Positions 1 through 14,312 of a DNA stretch of 64,000 bases are shown piece by piece. The number at the start of each line of letters is the position of its first letter. The stretch's first letter is position 1. The stretch is from Heloderma charlesbogerti (taxonomy: Eukaryota > Chordata > Lepidosauria > Squamata > Helodermatidae): the NCBI GenBank assembly GCA_026122225.1, contig JANEZZ010000519.1, positions 1,674,001-1,738,000 on the forward strand, given 5' to 3'. The notes under the pieces were generated by a model. It was not told where the DNA came from, searched no databases, and worked only from the letters and a program-made list of their open reading frames with translations. The position numbers and the translations under genes are program-made.

Positions 1-1320
1 TAGCCAGTGGTCTTTTTCTTATTTTTTTAACTTAATTTATCAGCAAGCCAGCAGCCCACCACTGCTGTGTGCTGCAAATTAAAGCATTAGTCAAAAGAAT
101 TAAGGAAGATTAATCTTTAATACACTCAGGTCCGGCCTTAATCACCTTATACAATGTTTAGCTTGTTTTCACATCTCCTTGGGACTTCATGTCCCTTTGT
201 CCTCAGTACCAAGTACTTTTTCTCCTGTTTCTCCCTTGCAGTCACATTTCTTGCCTCTTGCTACTATGCCATCATACCAAGTGCGGCCTCCTTGGATAAT
301 AAACATCCTTCAATCTGGACCTGATATAGGCATGAAAAGCAAAGGCCAGTCGGCTATTGCCAGGAGAGAGAACCAGCCAGAGAGACAGCTGCCTAAAGGG
401 CTAGTCTGTGAGCTAACTGCAGGGAAGGGGCAGTATGCCAGTAAGACCACAGTGCTTTCTGGGGTGGGGTGGGGTGCAGGATATGCTCAGGACCGGAAGC
501 AGCAAAGACACAGAGTATGCTACAAGATTTCAGTGAGGGAAAACATGAGTACAATTAGGATGCAACTGGGAGGAGGTCTGCATAGATCTAAGCAACAGAA
601 GTTTGGACAGGCATTTAACTCTGTGGGTTATCTATAATAGTTCATTCTGGGCTTTCCTGGCATGTTATTAAAAGTGATACTGCACTCCTAAGGAGTTGCG
701 GAAGTGCTGGGATTTTCCAGCAGAAGAGTTGTAGTGGAAATTCAGAGCCATTAGGAAGTGGGGCTAGTCTCTAAATAAATGTCTGACAGGATAGCTAATC
801 CACTTGTATCAGAGATGAAGCTTCTCTTGCCATTGTTTAACCTAAAGGAAAAGTTGGCTCCACTCTGTTGAGGAGCCAACCTTTCCTGGTCTCTAATCCC
901 CCAAAATGTGAGGTATCACCTCATTTCTTTTGTCTTCTTCCATCAAGGAGACCAAAGATGTCATGCAAGGACTTATACTCAGAACTGCTTGCGTGCAAGG
1001 AACCCTGCACTTGCTCTGAAAATGGAGATAAAGCAGGTAAAACGTAATTCCCTGAGTTAGATTTTAAAATTTCATTTGAAGGTCTCTGCAATTCGTCGCC
1101 TTCCTTTTTTCCTTCCTCCTCAACCATTTCCCAAATGAACTTTCTTTATATACTTTGATATTTGGCTAACTTGGTTTAAAAAGGCATTTCTCTAAAATTT
1201 GTTGCCCATGTGCTAAGGATATTATGTCCCAAGGATAGTTCACAAGGTTTTGTAAGATTTGGTATTCTCTGGGCTGTGGGAAAGTACTTTTCATTTATGT
1301 TTTCCTAGAGCTAGGCTGTG
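1..1320. other. Intronic stretch, no gene seen
   Basis: This is AT-rich sequence with no splice-flanked conserved frame on either strand. The 152-codon open frame at 179-637 resembles no family I know and has no coding signature. By position it belongs to the DAB1 intron downstream of the exon at 11291-11344. One short hairpin (846-887) is listed separately. Confidence 0.5.
846..887. repeat. Short hairpin, 16-bp arms
   Basis: The arms at 846-861 and 872-887 are inverted copies with one mismatch around a 10-base loop. The stem is too short for a microRNA precursor, and it may be chance or a MITE remnant. Confidence 0.4.
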
Positions 1321-1325
1321 GGAGT

Positions 1326-1881
1326 TGTCAGGATTCCTTTTGCCCCCACTTAACTTCAAATTCCGAAACATGCACAGACAAGAGGCTTCAGTCTACAGCT
1401 TTTAATCCATTACTTCACAGGGTCATACAGATGCAAATTCTCAGTGACTCTCAGTCTGCAAGGAAATGCCTTCAGGGGATTCAAAAGGTAGCTACAAAAG
1501 TTGCCCATCATTTGAAGAGAAAGGCGGTCTCACTAGCTTAACTTAAGAGGGTGGGGGGGAGTCTCTCTCTCTTGTGAGACTTCCAAGCGCAGCCTTTCAT
1601 GCAAGGCCAATCGGATAGACCATCTAAGTTCTGTCCCTGCCTTCTCTCTCTTTGTTCTGCGCCTGGTGTCTACTAAATCAGACTCCCAAAACCCCGCCCC
1701 CCTCTGTTCGTGTGTGTGTGAAGAGGGACCCTCATCCTCCACCAGTTGGACCTTTAAAACCTGAACAGCCTGCCTAGTCATATCTGGACTAGCCTGGGAA
1801 AATACCTCCCCCATGTCTAGCAGTTCTCCTTCAAAATCTGAACTACTATCCCACTCCCTGCGTTCAGAAACACCCCTAATG
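1326..1881 (-). mobile_element. Solo LTR, subfamily A (Gypsy-like)
   Basis: On the minus strand this ~556-bp unit matches the LTR at 53031-53625 along its length. One edge is the clean terminus TGTCAGGA at 1326; the other has decayed by transitions. The 5-bp direct repeat ggagt lies at 1321-1325 and 1882-1886, which fits a target-site duplication. No internal retrotransposon sequence is present, so recombination has left a solo LTR. The TG...CA ends and 5-bp duplication fit a Gypsy/Metaviridae element or a similar LTR retrotransposon. The exact family is inferred. Confidence 0.8.
1533..1814 (-). pseudogene. LTR-internal frame, Arg-rich peptide
   Basis: This 93-codon frame lies inside the solo LTR. 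It has an acidic N-terminal half and a basic C-terminal half with the pattern DTRRRTKREKAG followed by RLALHERL. The same peptide occurs in the LTRs at 53031-53625, 39409-39938 and 59067-59465. It is not a host gene. The likeliest reading is the C-terminal tail of the parent element's polyprotein running into the 3' LTR, which is an inference. No catalytic motif is visible. Confidence 0.5.
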
Positions 1882-1886
1882 GGAGT

Positions 1887-3223
1887 GGCCCTTGTCTTAC
1901 AACCCCCCTTAGGGTGTGAAGAGGTTCAGCTTGTGGCAGCTATTGTAATTCTTCTTTGGGAAACCCTTACAAAAAGACAGTCTACCTGTAGGACTTCCAC
2001 CCCTATCCCAGTTCCATCACATGACTCCTTCAACATCTCCAATTTCCCCCCAGCTATGAGTTCAATACCTAAATTGGTGTGGAAGTGGCAATACTTAGGG
2101 CTTCCCTGATTTGCCCCATGATGTCTGGAACCAGGAGAGGAATAACAGGTGGACCGTACAAACAGATAACATTGCACAGGCTAGTGATAACATTGCCCCA
2201 TATTGGACTAGGTGTTTTTGCAATAGGTGTGCCTCCAATAATGTTGTATCTCTAGCCTTGATATTCCTGTACTTTGCAAAAGTATAAAATGAGGAGGAGG
2301 GATTATCGTTGGAAGATACTGGTAGTGCTTTACTAACACTGTGCAGAAAGTTAGAATGGAACTACACTTTACAATACATGCATGGCTGTCATCACAGGCA
2401 ACAGTGCTGTGATATTCATATTTCAGCTCTCTGTAACATGCATTAAAATGTACCTTGTGCCCTGATGTCTTGATGTTGTATGCTTCCCAACTCCCACTCT
2501 ATATTACTGGCTTTTGCCGGTAGAGAAATGGGAATATACAGGGTAATTTTGCTTTTAATTAAAAAAAAAGTTAAAAGGCAAAAGGTAATTTTTGGCCCTA
2601 GAAATCCAGAGGAATGAAGGAGCAAATGCTGTAAAAATTCCTGTGTAATTTCCCAAACTGGGCAGTATTTCATTCATGCAGGCATATGAATTTCACAACA
2701 GCCATCTAACAAATACTATAAAGGCTTCCAGGAAAAGAAATGCTTCACTAATGGGATGATAAAATGTCTGTGTGGGTTGTGGAATAGGTTTTCTGCCTTG
2801 CTCAAGCAAGCTGCACACTTTGCTGGAGGGCAGTGCATGCAGATGCTACCCAGAATGCCATCTGGATGCTACTTCTGATGCTACAAGAAAAACAAACCAA
2901 GGTAAACTTAAAATATGACAATGCAGTAGGAATCATCAAATGCAAATAACATGCAGTAAGATGTACATCGCTAAAGAGGACCTAGTAATATTCTGTGAAA
3001 ACATACCCAGCATGACACAAGGTTGATAGCATAGGTTGCAAAGGAGACAAATAGCAGCTGCATGTTGACTAGTTACAAAAACCCAAGTTATAATGGTGCT
3101 ATTTTAATAATGCCCCCTTGCTACACTGTGCACTGAATCACTAAGTGGCAAGTACCTATAACCTTTTACCATCCAAGCCTTCATGTTTATTTATTAATAA
3201 ACAAAAAAACTGTGGTTTACCAA
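1887..3223. other. Intronic stretch, no gene seen
   Basis: Non-coding AT-rich sequence follows the solo LTR. I recognise no exon, RNA gene or full repeat. The open frames here are short and run into low-complexity DNA. Confidence 0.5.
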
Positions 3224-3275
3224 AAGAAGAAGAAGAAGAAGAAGAAGAAGAAGAAGAAGAAGAAGAAGAAGAAAA
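3224..3275 (+). repeat. (GAA)n microsatellite
   Basis: About 16 GAA/AAG units in tandem. It produces long poly-Glu and poly-Ser open frames on the two strands, which are artefacts. Confidence 0.95.
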
Positions 3276-3532
3276 AGTAGTAGTAGTTAAGGCTATACAG
3301 TTTTCAACCAAGAACCAAAAAGGAGGAACAAAGCTCACAAGACTTAACACCACACTCTTCCTAAGGAAGCAGAAAATGTAACTCATTCTTCCAAAACAGA
3401 TAAAACATGCGGAAAGAATGGAGAACATAATATGCAGAGATAACTTTGCAGTTGTGGAGAATTGATGACAAACAACTTAAGGCTACCTACTTCTCCTTTT
3501 TAAAAAGATCTTCCCCACATAACGTAATGAGG

Positions 3533-3770
3533 ATTTATTTATTTATTTATTACATTTATATCCTCCCTTTTTCCTCCTTAAGGAACCCAAGGTGGCATAC
3601 ATAATCCTCCTCCACTCCTACCTCACAACAACAAGCCTGTGAGGTAGGTTGGGCTAAGAGTCTATGACTGGCCCAAAGTCACCCAGTGAGCTTCCATGGC
3701 CCAGTGGGGACTAGAACACAGATTTCCCGACTCCCAGTCCAGCACTGTAGCCACTACACTACACTGGCTC
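3533..3770 (-). mobile_element. tRNA-derived SINE with L2-like tail
   Basis: Read on the minus strand it begins with a tRNA-like head. Box A resembles GTGTAGTGGCTACAG and box B resembles a decayed GGTTCGAATCC. The body then contains a CTCACTGGGTGACTTTGGGC segment, and the 3' end is an ATATAAATGTAATAAATAAA tail. Related copies lie at 25468-25710 and 51341-51501. The body resembles MIR/CORE-type SINEs, and the tail resembles the 3' end of local L2 LINEs, which probably mobilised it. Confidence 0.8.
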
Positions 3771-3992
3771 TTTTCTTTTAAGTAAACATGCATGGCTTTA
3801 ACCACTGTACTTAAACCCTACAGCAGAACTCAAGGAGTCTGCCAAGCTCCTATCAAGGCAGGGAGATGTTCTCCTGGCTCAATCCAAACATCATATATAG
3901 ATATGGGACTACAATTTTCCCAGTTGAATATCTGCCTGCCTTTCTTGGCGGAACTGAAATAGTCCCCTCCCTACTCTTTTACTGCTCTAAAG

Positions 3993-4030
3993 TAGAGCTG
4001 TGCATGGACCCCCGCTCTGCTTTGGATGCA
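3993..4030 (+). mobile_element. hAT-like terminus fragment
   Basis: TAGAGCTGTGCATGGACCCC here matches the terminus at 37227 (TAGGACTGTGCACAGACCCC), and both continue with a TGCTTTGG block. No opposite terminus was found, so this is a truncated non-autonomous element. Confidence 0.45.
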
Positions 4031-4149
4031 AAAATAGTTTTCCACTGACTCCAACAGAAGAAGAATAGAAAGCCATCAATGTTTTAGGTGAGAACCCTTT
4101 GGTCTCTTCAGAAATCATAAGATTGTCACTTTTGACAGAGGGAAGGTTT

Positions 4150-4186
4150 TGTGTGTGTGTGTGTGTGTTGTTGTTGTTGTTGTTGT
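4150..4186 (+). repeat. (GT)n(TTG)n microsatellite
   Basis: A GT run passes directly into TTG repeats. Confidence 0.95.
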
Positions 4187-4908
4187 TTTTAACTTCTTTT
4201 GTCCTTAAACTGCTCTTCCTCAAAATATCACCAATCTTCCTGACAGGTTCAGGGAATTTAGAATGAACACTTCTTTCTGACACCTGGAAATTTAGAAAGG
4301 TTGATCAAACCTTTTTGATTTTATAAAGGTTAGACTGATCTGCCCCAATCCCCATCAACCCTTAACACGGCAGAATATTCAATGTAGACAAGCCGTAACA
4401 TAGTAGTGGCAGCTGTAAAAATCACTAGAGTTCCCTAACAAACTGTGCTACTGTTAAAACAAACTATTAAATAAACTATGATACATTCATAGATAGCCAC
4501 AGAAGTGAATCAATGTCTTTTGGGGGTTTGGTTGAACATTTACCTCACAGTCCTTAAAAAAAAACACCCAATGGAATGTAATGCCAAAAATAGTTGTTGT
4601 TTTTTAAGAGATTTCCCCCCACTTTTTTTTTGGCAGAACCTGTTTCACCTATATAAGCATAGACAATAGTTTAGCAAAATCCTAATTAGCATATAGGTTC
4701 CAGTTCTGGAGGGGCTGGGTGCACTTCTACCTTCAAAATGTGGGCAATTTCAAAGTCAGCCTCTTAGTTAAAAATATGGATCCAAGAGTCGAAAATTCAG
4801 CCAGCCAGCTAGAATTCTCACCCGGATATGTGTTTTTAGGACTGCGCTGAGAATCAAAATTGCATTGATTACGCCTCCTTAAAACCCTGTGGTTTAAGAA
4901 GTGTAGCA

Positions 4909-4984
4909 CAGGGGTGGGCAACATGTGGCCCTCCAAATGTTGTTGGACTGCACCTCCCATCAGCCCCAGACAGCATAGTCAATG
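4909..4984 (+). mobile_element. CAGGGGTGG-type MITE, 5' half
   Basis: It starts CAGGGGTGGGCAACATGTGG and continues with the CTCCAAATGTTGTTGGACTG and CTCCCATCAGCCCCAG blocks seen in the copies at 33816-33926 and 37055-37186. The 3' half of the palindrome is missing. A short duplication, gtgcagggaagctt, follows immediately. Confidence 0.7.
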
Positions 4985-5127
4985 CTGTGCAGGGAAGCTT
5001 GTGCAGGGAAGCTTTCTGCTGGATTTTGACCTAAAAAAATTCATATTAAGACAGATTGTTAGAGTTAGTCCTATTAACAGAAAGCAAGTATACAATTCAG
5101 TGATCTGCTCTGAATTACAGAACATGT

Positions 5128-6573
5128 ATGCTGTGGTCCACTGGAGAAGGAAATGGCAACCCACTCCAGTATTCTTGCCAAGAAAACCCCATGGAATGTA
5201 TCACAAGGCTAAAAGATATGACGCTGGAAGATGAGCCCCTCAGGTCGGAAGGTGTCCAATATACTACTGGGGAAGAGCAGAGGGTATTTCCAAGTAGCGC
5301 CAGAAAGAGTGGAGCGGCTGGGCCAAAGCTGAAAGGACACTCAGCTGTGGATGTGTCTGGTGGTGAAAAGAAAATCCGATGCTGTAAAGAACAATATTGT
5401 TTAGGAACCTGGAATGTCAGATCAATGAATCAAGGTAAGCTGGAGGTGGTCAAACATGAGATGGCAAGATTGAACATCGACAACTTGGGAATCAGCGAAC
5501 TAAAATGGACAGGCATGGGCGAATTTAATTCAGGTGACCATCATATCTACTACTGTGGGCAAGAATCCCTTAGAAGAAATGGAGTAGCACTCATAGTCAA
5601 CAAAAGAGTGGGAAAAGCAGTACTGGGGTACAATCTTAAAAACGATAGAATGATCTCAGTACGAATCCAAGGCAAACCATTCAACATCACAGTAATTCAA
5701 GTCTATGCCCCAACCACTGATGCCGAGGAAGCTGAGGTTGATCGGTTCTATGAAGACCTACAACACCTTCTAGAACTAACACCAAAAAAAGATGTCCTCT
5801 TCATCATAGGGGATTGGAATGCTAAAGTAGGAAGTCAAGAAATCACTGGGATAACAGGCAGGCATGGCCTTGGTGTACAAAATGAAGTAGTACAAAAGCT
5901 AATAGAGTTTTGCCAAGAGAACACGCTGATCATAGCAAACACTCTTTTCCAACAGCACAAGAGACGACTCTACACATGGACATCACCAGATGGTCAATAT
6001 CGAAATCAGATTGATTATGTCCTTTGCAGTCAAAGATGGAGAAGCTCTATACAGTCAGTAAAAACAAGACCTGGAGCTGACTGTGGCTCAGATCATGAGC
6101 TTCTTGTTGCAAAATTTCAGCTTAAATTGAAGAACGTAGGGAAAACCACTAAACCATTCAGGTATGACCTAAATCATATCCCTTATGAATATACAGTGGA
6201 GATGAGGAATAGATTTCAGGGATTAGACCTGATAGACAGAGTGCCTGAGGAACTATGGACGGAGGTCCGTAACATTGTTCAGGAGGCAGCAACTCAATCC
6301 ATCCCAAAGAAAAAGAAATGCAAGAAAGCCAAGTGGCTGTGTGATGAGGCTTTACAAGTAGCTGAAGAAAGAAGGGAAGCGAAAAGCAAGGGAGAAAGGG
6401 GAAGGTATATCCAACTGAATGCAGAGTTCCAGAGAATAGCAAGGAGAGACAAGAAGGCCTTCTTAAATGAACAATGCAAAGAAATCGAGGAAAACAACAG
6501 AATGGGAAAGACTAGAGATCTCTTCAAGAAAATTGGAGATCTCAAGGGAACGTTTGTGCAAAGACGGGCATGA
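5128..6573 (+). pseudogene. BovB endonuclease half of the ORF
   Basis: This 481-codon frame begins at an ATG and carries the endonuclease that nicks target DNA for target-primed reverse transcription. Visible motifs are LGTWNVRSM (catalytic Asn region), ISELKWTG (Glu), VYAPT, GDWNAKVG, QIDYVLC and the C-terminal GSDHELL with the Asp-His pair. The catalytic residues appear intact. The frame continues through the linker and ends at a TGA at 6571-6573. It ends because a small deletion near 6552 shifts it out of register with the reverse transcriptase half. Confidence 0.9.
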
Positions 6574-8216
6574 TAAAGGACAAAGAAGGCAGGGACCTAA
6601 CAGAAGCAGATGAGATTAAGAAGAGGTGGCAAGAATACACAGAAGAACTATACAGGAAAGATCTGAATGTCCCTGATAGCCATGATAGTGCGGTCACTGA
6701 ACTTGAGCCGGACATCCTAGAGAGTGAAGTCAAGTGGGCCTTAGGAAGCATTAATAACAACAAAACTAGTGGAGATGACAGTATTCCAGCTGAGCTATTT
6801 AAAATCCTAAAAGATGATGCTGTTAAAGTGCTGCACTCAATATGCCAGCAAATCTGGAACACTCAACAGTGGCCACAAGACTGGAAAAGGTCAGTTTACA
6901 TTCCAATCCCAAAGAAGGGCAACACCAAAGAGTGTTCAAACTACCGCACAATTGCGCTCATTACACATGCCAGCAAGGTGATGCTCAAAATCCTACAAGC
7001 TAGGCTTCAGCAGTATGCGAACCGAGAACTACCAGAAGTACAAGCTGGGTTTCGAAGAGGCAGAGGAACTAGAGATCAAATCGCCAACGTTTGCTGGATC
7101 ATGGAGAAAGCAAGAGAATTCCAGAAAAACGTCTATTTCTGCTTCATTGACTACGCTAAAGCCTTTGATTGTGTGGATCACAACAAACTGTGGCAAATTC
7201 TTAAAGTGATGGGAGTCACTTACCTTACCTGTCTCCTGAGAAACCTGTACGAGGGTCAAGAAGCAACAGTAAGAACCAGACATGGAACAACCGAGTGGTT
7301 CAAAATTGGGAAAGGAGTACGACAAGGCTGCATATTGTCACCCTGCTTATTTAACTTATATGCAGAGTACATCATGAGAAACGCCGGGTTGGATGAATCA
7401 CAGGTCGGAATTAAGATTGCTGGGAGAATTATCAACAACCTCCGATATTCACACGATACCACCCTAATGGCAGAAAGCGAAGAGGATCTAAAGAGCCTCT
7501 TGTTGAGGGTGAAAGAGGAGAGTGCCAAAGCTGGTTTGAAATTCAACATTAAAAAAATGAAGATCATGGCATCTGGCCCCATCACTTCCTGGCATATAGA
7601 AGGGGAAGAAATGGAAGCAGTGACAGATTTTACTTCCTTGGGCTCCAAGATCACCGCAGACGGTGACTGTAGCTATGAAATTAAAAGACGCTTGCTCCTT
7701 GGGAGGAAAGCCATGGCAAACCTAGACAGCATAGTAAGAAGCAGAGACATCACCTTGCCGACAAAGGTCCGTCTAATCAAAGCTATGGTTTTCCCAGTAG
7801 TAATGTATGGCTGTGAGAGCTGGACTATAAGGAAGGTTGAGCACCAAAGAACTGATGCTTTCGAACTGTGGTGCTGGAGAAGACTCTTACGAGTCCCTTG
7901 GGCTGCAAGGAGGTCAAATCAGTCCATCCTAAAGGAAATCAACCCTGAGTGCTCATTGGAAGGACAGATACTGAAGCGGAAGCTCCAATATTTTGGCCAC
8001 CTAATGCGAAGAGAAAACTCTCTGGAAAAGACCCTGATGCTGGGAAAGACTGAAGGCAAAAGGAGAAGGGGACGGCAGAGGATGAGATGGCTAAATAGCA
8101 TCACCGATGCAATGAATATGAACTTCAGCACACTCCGGGAGAGAGCGCAGGACAGGAAGGCCTGGCGTGCTATGGTCCATGGGGTCACGAAGAGTCGGAC
8201 ACGACTGAACGACTGA
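6570..8216 (+). pseudogene. BovB reverse transcriptase half of the ORF
   Basis: This 548-codon frame holds the palm and fingers of the reverse transcriptase (NYRTIAL, AGFRRGRGTRDQ, FIDYAKAFDCVDH, GVRQGCILSPCLFNLY) and the C-terminal GCESWTIRK and ELWCWRRLLR blocks. The active-site box reads YSHD at about 7444-7455, where the copy at 41769-43342 has YADD. One of the two metal-binding Asp residues is therefore His, and this copy should not reverse-transcribe. It also has one codon less after KVMGV than the second copy. The Met at 6570 is simply where the shifted frame opens, not a natural start. Confidence 0.9.
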
Positions 8217-8374
8217 ACAACAACAACAACAACATGCCTACAGAGGTGAGAAGTAATCCTGAATAGTCCCTTGCAAAAAAGCACTCACTTAAGACAAAAA
8301 TTTGGGGATGCTCTGGAATTAAGCATAATCAGATTGTCATTATGTGGAGAAGACGCTTGCATGCGTTCGACCCA

Positions 8375-9681
8375 CCACATGCTCTCTTGACCCTTGCCCA
8401 TCATGGCTTATTTGAGCTAGCCACACAGGGGGCTGACTGGATGGATCAGAGGAGTGGTGAATGTTTCACTGGGTGAAGGGATGGTCCCTACAGTTTTGAA
8501 GGAAGCAGTGGTGTGACCACTTCTGAAAAAAACTTCCCTTGATCCAGAGATCTATACTAACTATCATATGTTCGCAAATACCCCGTTCTTGAGTAATGTT
8601 ATTTAATATTATATATTAAATGTTATTTATTAGATATTAAATGTTATTTAATATCTGTATGAAGCCATTGGGAGTGGTCATCAGGAGAGTTGGAGCAAGG
8701 TGTCACCAGTATGCTGATGATACCCAGCTCTATTTCTCTGTGACATCTGAATTGGGAGAGGCCGTGCAAGTTCTGAACCGGTGCCTGGATGCAGTTATGG
8801 TTTGGATGAGGGCCAATAAACTGAAGCTGAATACCAATAAGACAGAGACCCTATGGGTTGGCAGTATCCAGGTCCAGGAATTGGGGTGATTGCCTGTTCT
8901 GGATGGGGTTGCACTCTCTCTGAAGGAGCAGGTGCTCCTGGATCCATCTTTGTCACTGGAGCCCCAGATGGCCTTGGTGGCGCGGAATGCCCATTACCAA
9001 CTCTGGTTGTTATGCCAACTGTGCCCGTTCCTGGATAGGGATAGCCTGGCCACGGTGATTCATGCACTGGTAACCTCATGATTAGACTACTGCAATGCAC
9101 TCTGTGTGGGGCTACTTTTGTGCATGGTTCAGAAGCTGCAGCTAGTGCAGAATGCAGCAGTTAGGGTGCTCACTGGGACACCTAGCTATGCTCACGTAAC
9201 ACCTGTGTTAAAAGAGCTGCACTGGCTGCCTATTAGCTACTGAGCCACATACAAGGTCATGTTATTATCATATAAAGCCCTAAACAACTTAGGACCAGGA
9301 TTCCTAGCAAACTGCCTTCCCTTATATATACCCAGACAACATTTAAGATCTTCAGAAGAGGTTCTGCTGGTCACTTCAAAATGAATGGACTGTCGCCATG
9401 AAGAATCTCAATGGTGGGCCTTCTCTGTAGCGGCACCCACTCCCTCTGGAAAACCCTCACCCGTGCAGTTCAGGAGGCAGAAAATATGGCCTCTTTCAAG
9501 CACCTCCTAAAAATGCACCTTTTCACCCAGGCTTTCCCTGGGTTGTAACTGCTGTTGAGTTTTACTTTGGTTTTATATGCTACTTTTAAACTTTTATGTT
9601 GTATTTTATGTTTTTAATTGCTGTGAACTGCCCAGAGAACCTCGGGTGTTGGGCAATATATAAATGTGGTTGATGATGATG
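8375..9681 (+). mobile_element. L2-clade LINE fragment, decayed
   Basis: The pieces encode reverse transcriptase blocks in scattered frames: CHQYADDTQLYF at ~8700, LKLNTNKTE, LDYCNAL, QKLQLVQNAA and LKELHWLP. Stops interrupt them at 8887 and in the 3' half. The 3' UTR ends in the L2-like GGGCAATATATAAATGTGG. An AT-rich block at 8590-8650 replaces several hundred bases of the fingers and palm. It is related to the copy at 61130-62871, which is better preserved. Confidence 0.8.
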
Positions 9682-12508
<2,827 letters not shown>

Positions 12509-14001
12509 CTATTACATCAGCAGCCAAAAAAGAAAGGTCAGAGATGAAACAGAAAGGAGAAAAAGGCAATTTGGAACTTCAGAAGAAATAACCATAGACA
12601 AGCAGTAAAGAAGTGGGTTCAAAGTACAAGCTGGCACAGGAGCAATTGACTTTTGCTGAAAGGCATATAATACAACATTCTTTTATGAAAGAGAAATAAA
12701 GGAGATATGGAACTTTGCTAATTGTCATTGCACAAGTTTCCTGCTGCTTCCTCAACAGAGACACAACCAAAGCTTCAGTTCTGTTCCCACAGACACTATT
12801 GGGAATTTTTACTGTGGACTTATGTGGGATCATAAAGAAGCCTCTGGGCTGCTTCTAGTACCTTTAATCTGTTTGAGGGAGGGAGAATGGATGTGAAATA
12901 AGTTAAGCTTCAGCTTTGAGTTTATAATAAGGGGCTATTTTCCCTTGCTATTTTTGAATATGTAACATGGGAAAGATACCCTATGCAGTTCTTTATGAAA
13001 TCATGTAGGGCAAAATTCTGGACATAAGTCAAAGATTATGCACCTTCTTGGAAAAATCTCTGTGTTAACTTTCTTTCCAACATTACATTTCCAAGCACAT
13101 CTCTTCCTTCTGAGATGTAAAGTGCCCATATTTCTCTAGCTCTCATGTTTTGAAAATATAGTGAAAGCATTTTAAAATGCCATCTGCATAATTTTAAATG
13201 GTTTTCAATAATAGTAATTGGCAGCATTGAGGCTTTGACTGTGATTGTTGCAAATGGAATGCAACTGATCTTATAACCATGGCAAGAGAGGGCATGGGCT
13301 AGAACGGGGTCTGTCGTTCTCCTCGCTTCTTCTGGTTGGCATAAATCCTACCTTTCTTCCCTTATCCATAGTTTACTGTTAAGTGAGTCATTGCACTGAC
13401 CATGGTTGATGCTGACTAGGAGCCAAACTACATGTTTGGCTAATCATGCACAGTAGAGCTATGCATGATAGTTTTATTTACCTTTGTTAAGTGTGTGTGC
13501 CCTTAGTTTGGATTGGGACCACAGATTTGGACCACATAGGAACCTTCCCCTACACATTTTCCATGTAATCCTCGCCATATGGTGGGGGGTGCGGGGAGGA
13601 TAAAAGAAGAAGAAAAAGTCTCCATTGGAATTAAAGGAGGCTTCCCCCCTTCTTTTAACCCCCCCCCCCTGCTATGGGGGGCGGGGTTCAGGACAAAAAT
13701 GGGAAGGGAGAAGGTTTAACCCCCCTTCCTGGGGGTCCTGATCAGAATTGGGGTTGTACACGCTTGCTTAAGAGTAAGTAAACCTATCACTCATAGCTAC
13801 TCTATGCATGATTAGGTGAACACTTAGATTAGCCCTCGGTCCCCTTAAGCAGAGCTTGCAAACCAACTTCAAATCCTGGTTTCAAATCTTGATGGGAGGC
13901 CTAGTTACCATTCGTGTCAGTCCATACATAATGGTAAACATGGTTAAGGTTAGGAAGAAAAGGGAAGGAAATTTTATGCTTTACAGCGGAGGGAGAATAG
14001 C

Positions 14002-14312
14002 TAGGGATGTCTGTCGCTGGGAAATCTGGTTCTTTTTCAACTCAGTGGCGAGCCAAGCTGTGGGCTTTCCCCCAAACTCCAGGAACTTTTTTGGGGGGAC
14101 ATTTTTTCCTGAAGTTTCCACTAATAAATTTGCACAAACTGCAGAACCTGTGGGGAAAAAATGCCCCAAATGCCCAGTAAATCTGTGAACTGGACTGATT
14201 CGCTGCAGACCAAGTTGGATGCTGTAGTGGAAGCTGGAACAATGTCCGGGGGGCTAAACCTAGGAAAACTCATCAAACTCCACCACTGAAATAGATTTCT
14301 CTAACATCCCTA
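14002..14312. mobile_element. Non-autonomous hAT element, 311 bp
   Basis: The termini are TAGGGATGT at 14002-14010 and its inverse ACATCCCTA at 14304-14312. Exact 8-bp direct repeats agaatagc flank it at 13994-14001 and 14313-14320, the classic hAT target-site duplication. Its 3' subterminal sequence (inverted: TAGGGATGTTAGAGAA) resembles that of the element at 27300-27899, so the two probably share a transposase source. It encodes nothing. Confidence 0.88.

Larger units (their letters stand above)
5128..8234 (+). mobile_element. BovB LINE (RTE clade), nearly full length
   Basis: This ~3.1-kb non-LTR retrotransposon has an apurinic-type endonuclease followed by reverse transcriptase and ends in (AAC)n, the usual BovB 3' end. 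The segment at 5138-5176 (TGGAGAAGGAAATGGCAACC and on) is shared with ruminant BovB-derived repeats. The coding region is almost complete but split by one frameshift near 6550-6570. The second Asp position of the catalytic YADD box is also changed. A 5'-truncated copy lies at 41769-43342 and a 3' fragment at 49190-49463. The exact 5' edge and target duplication are unclear. Confidence 0.93.

Noticed and set aside
179..637. 152-codon open frame as a gene
   Set aside because: No family resemblance, splice context or codon signature; expected by chance in a window this size.
3145..3428. Poly-Glu / poly-Ser proteins on the two strands
   Set aside because: Direct translation of the (GAA)n microsatellite.
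5128..8216. BovB copy as a functional autonomous LINE
   Set aside because: Frameshift between endonuclease and reverse transcriptase, and YSHD instead of YADD.
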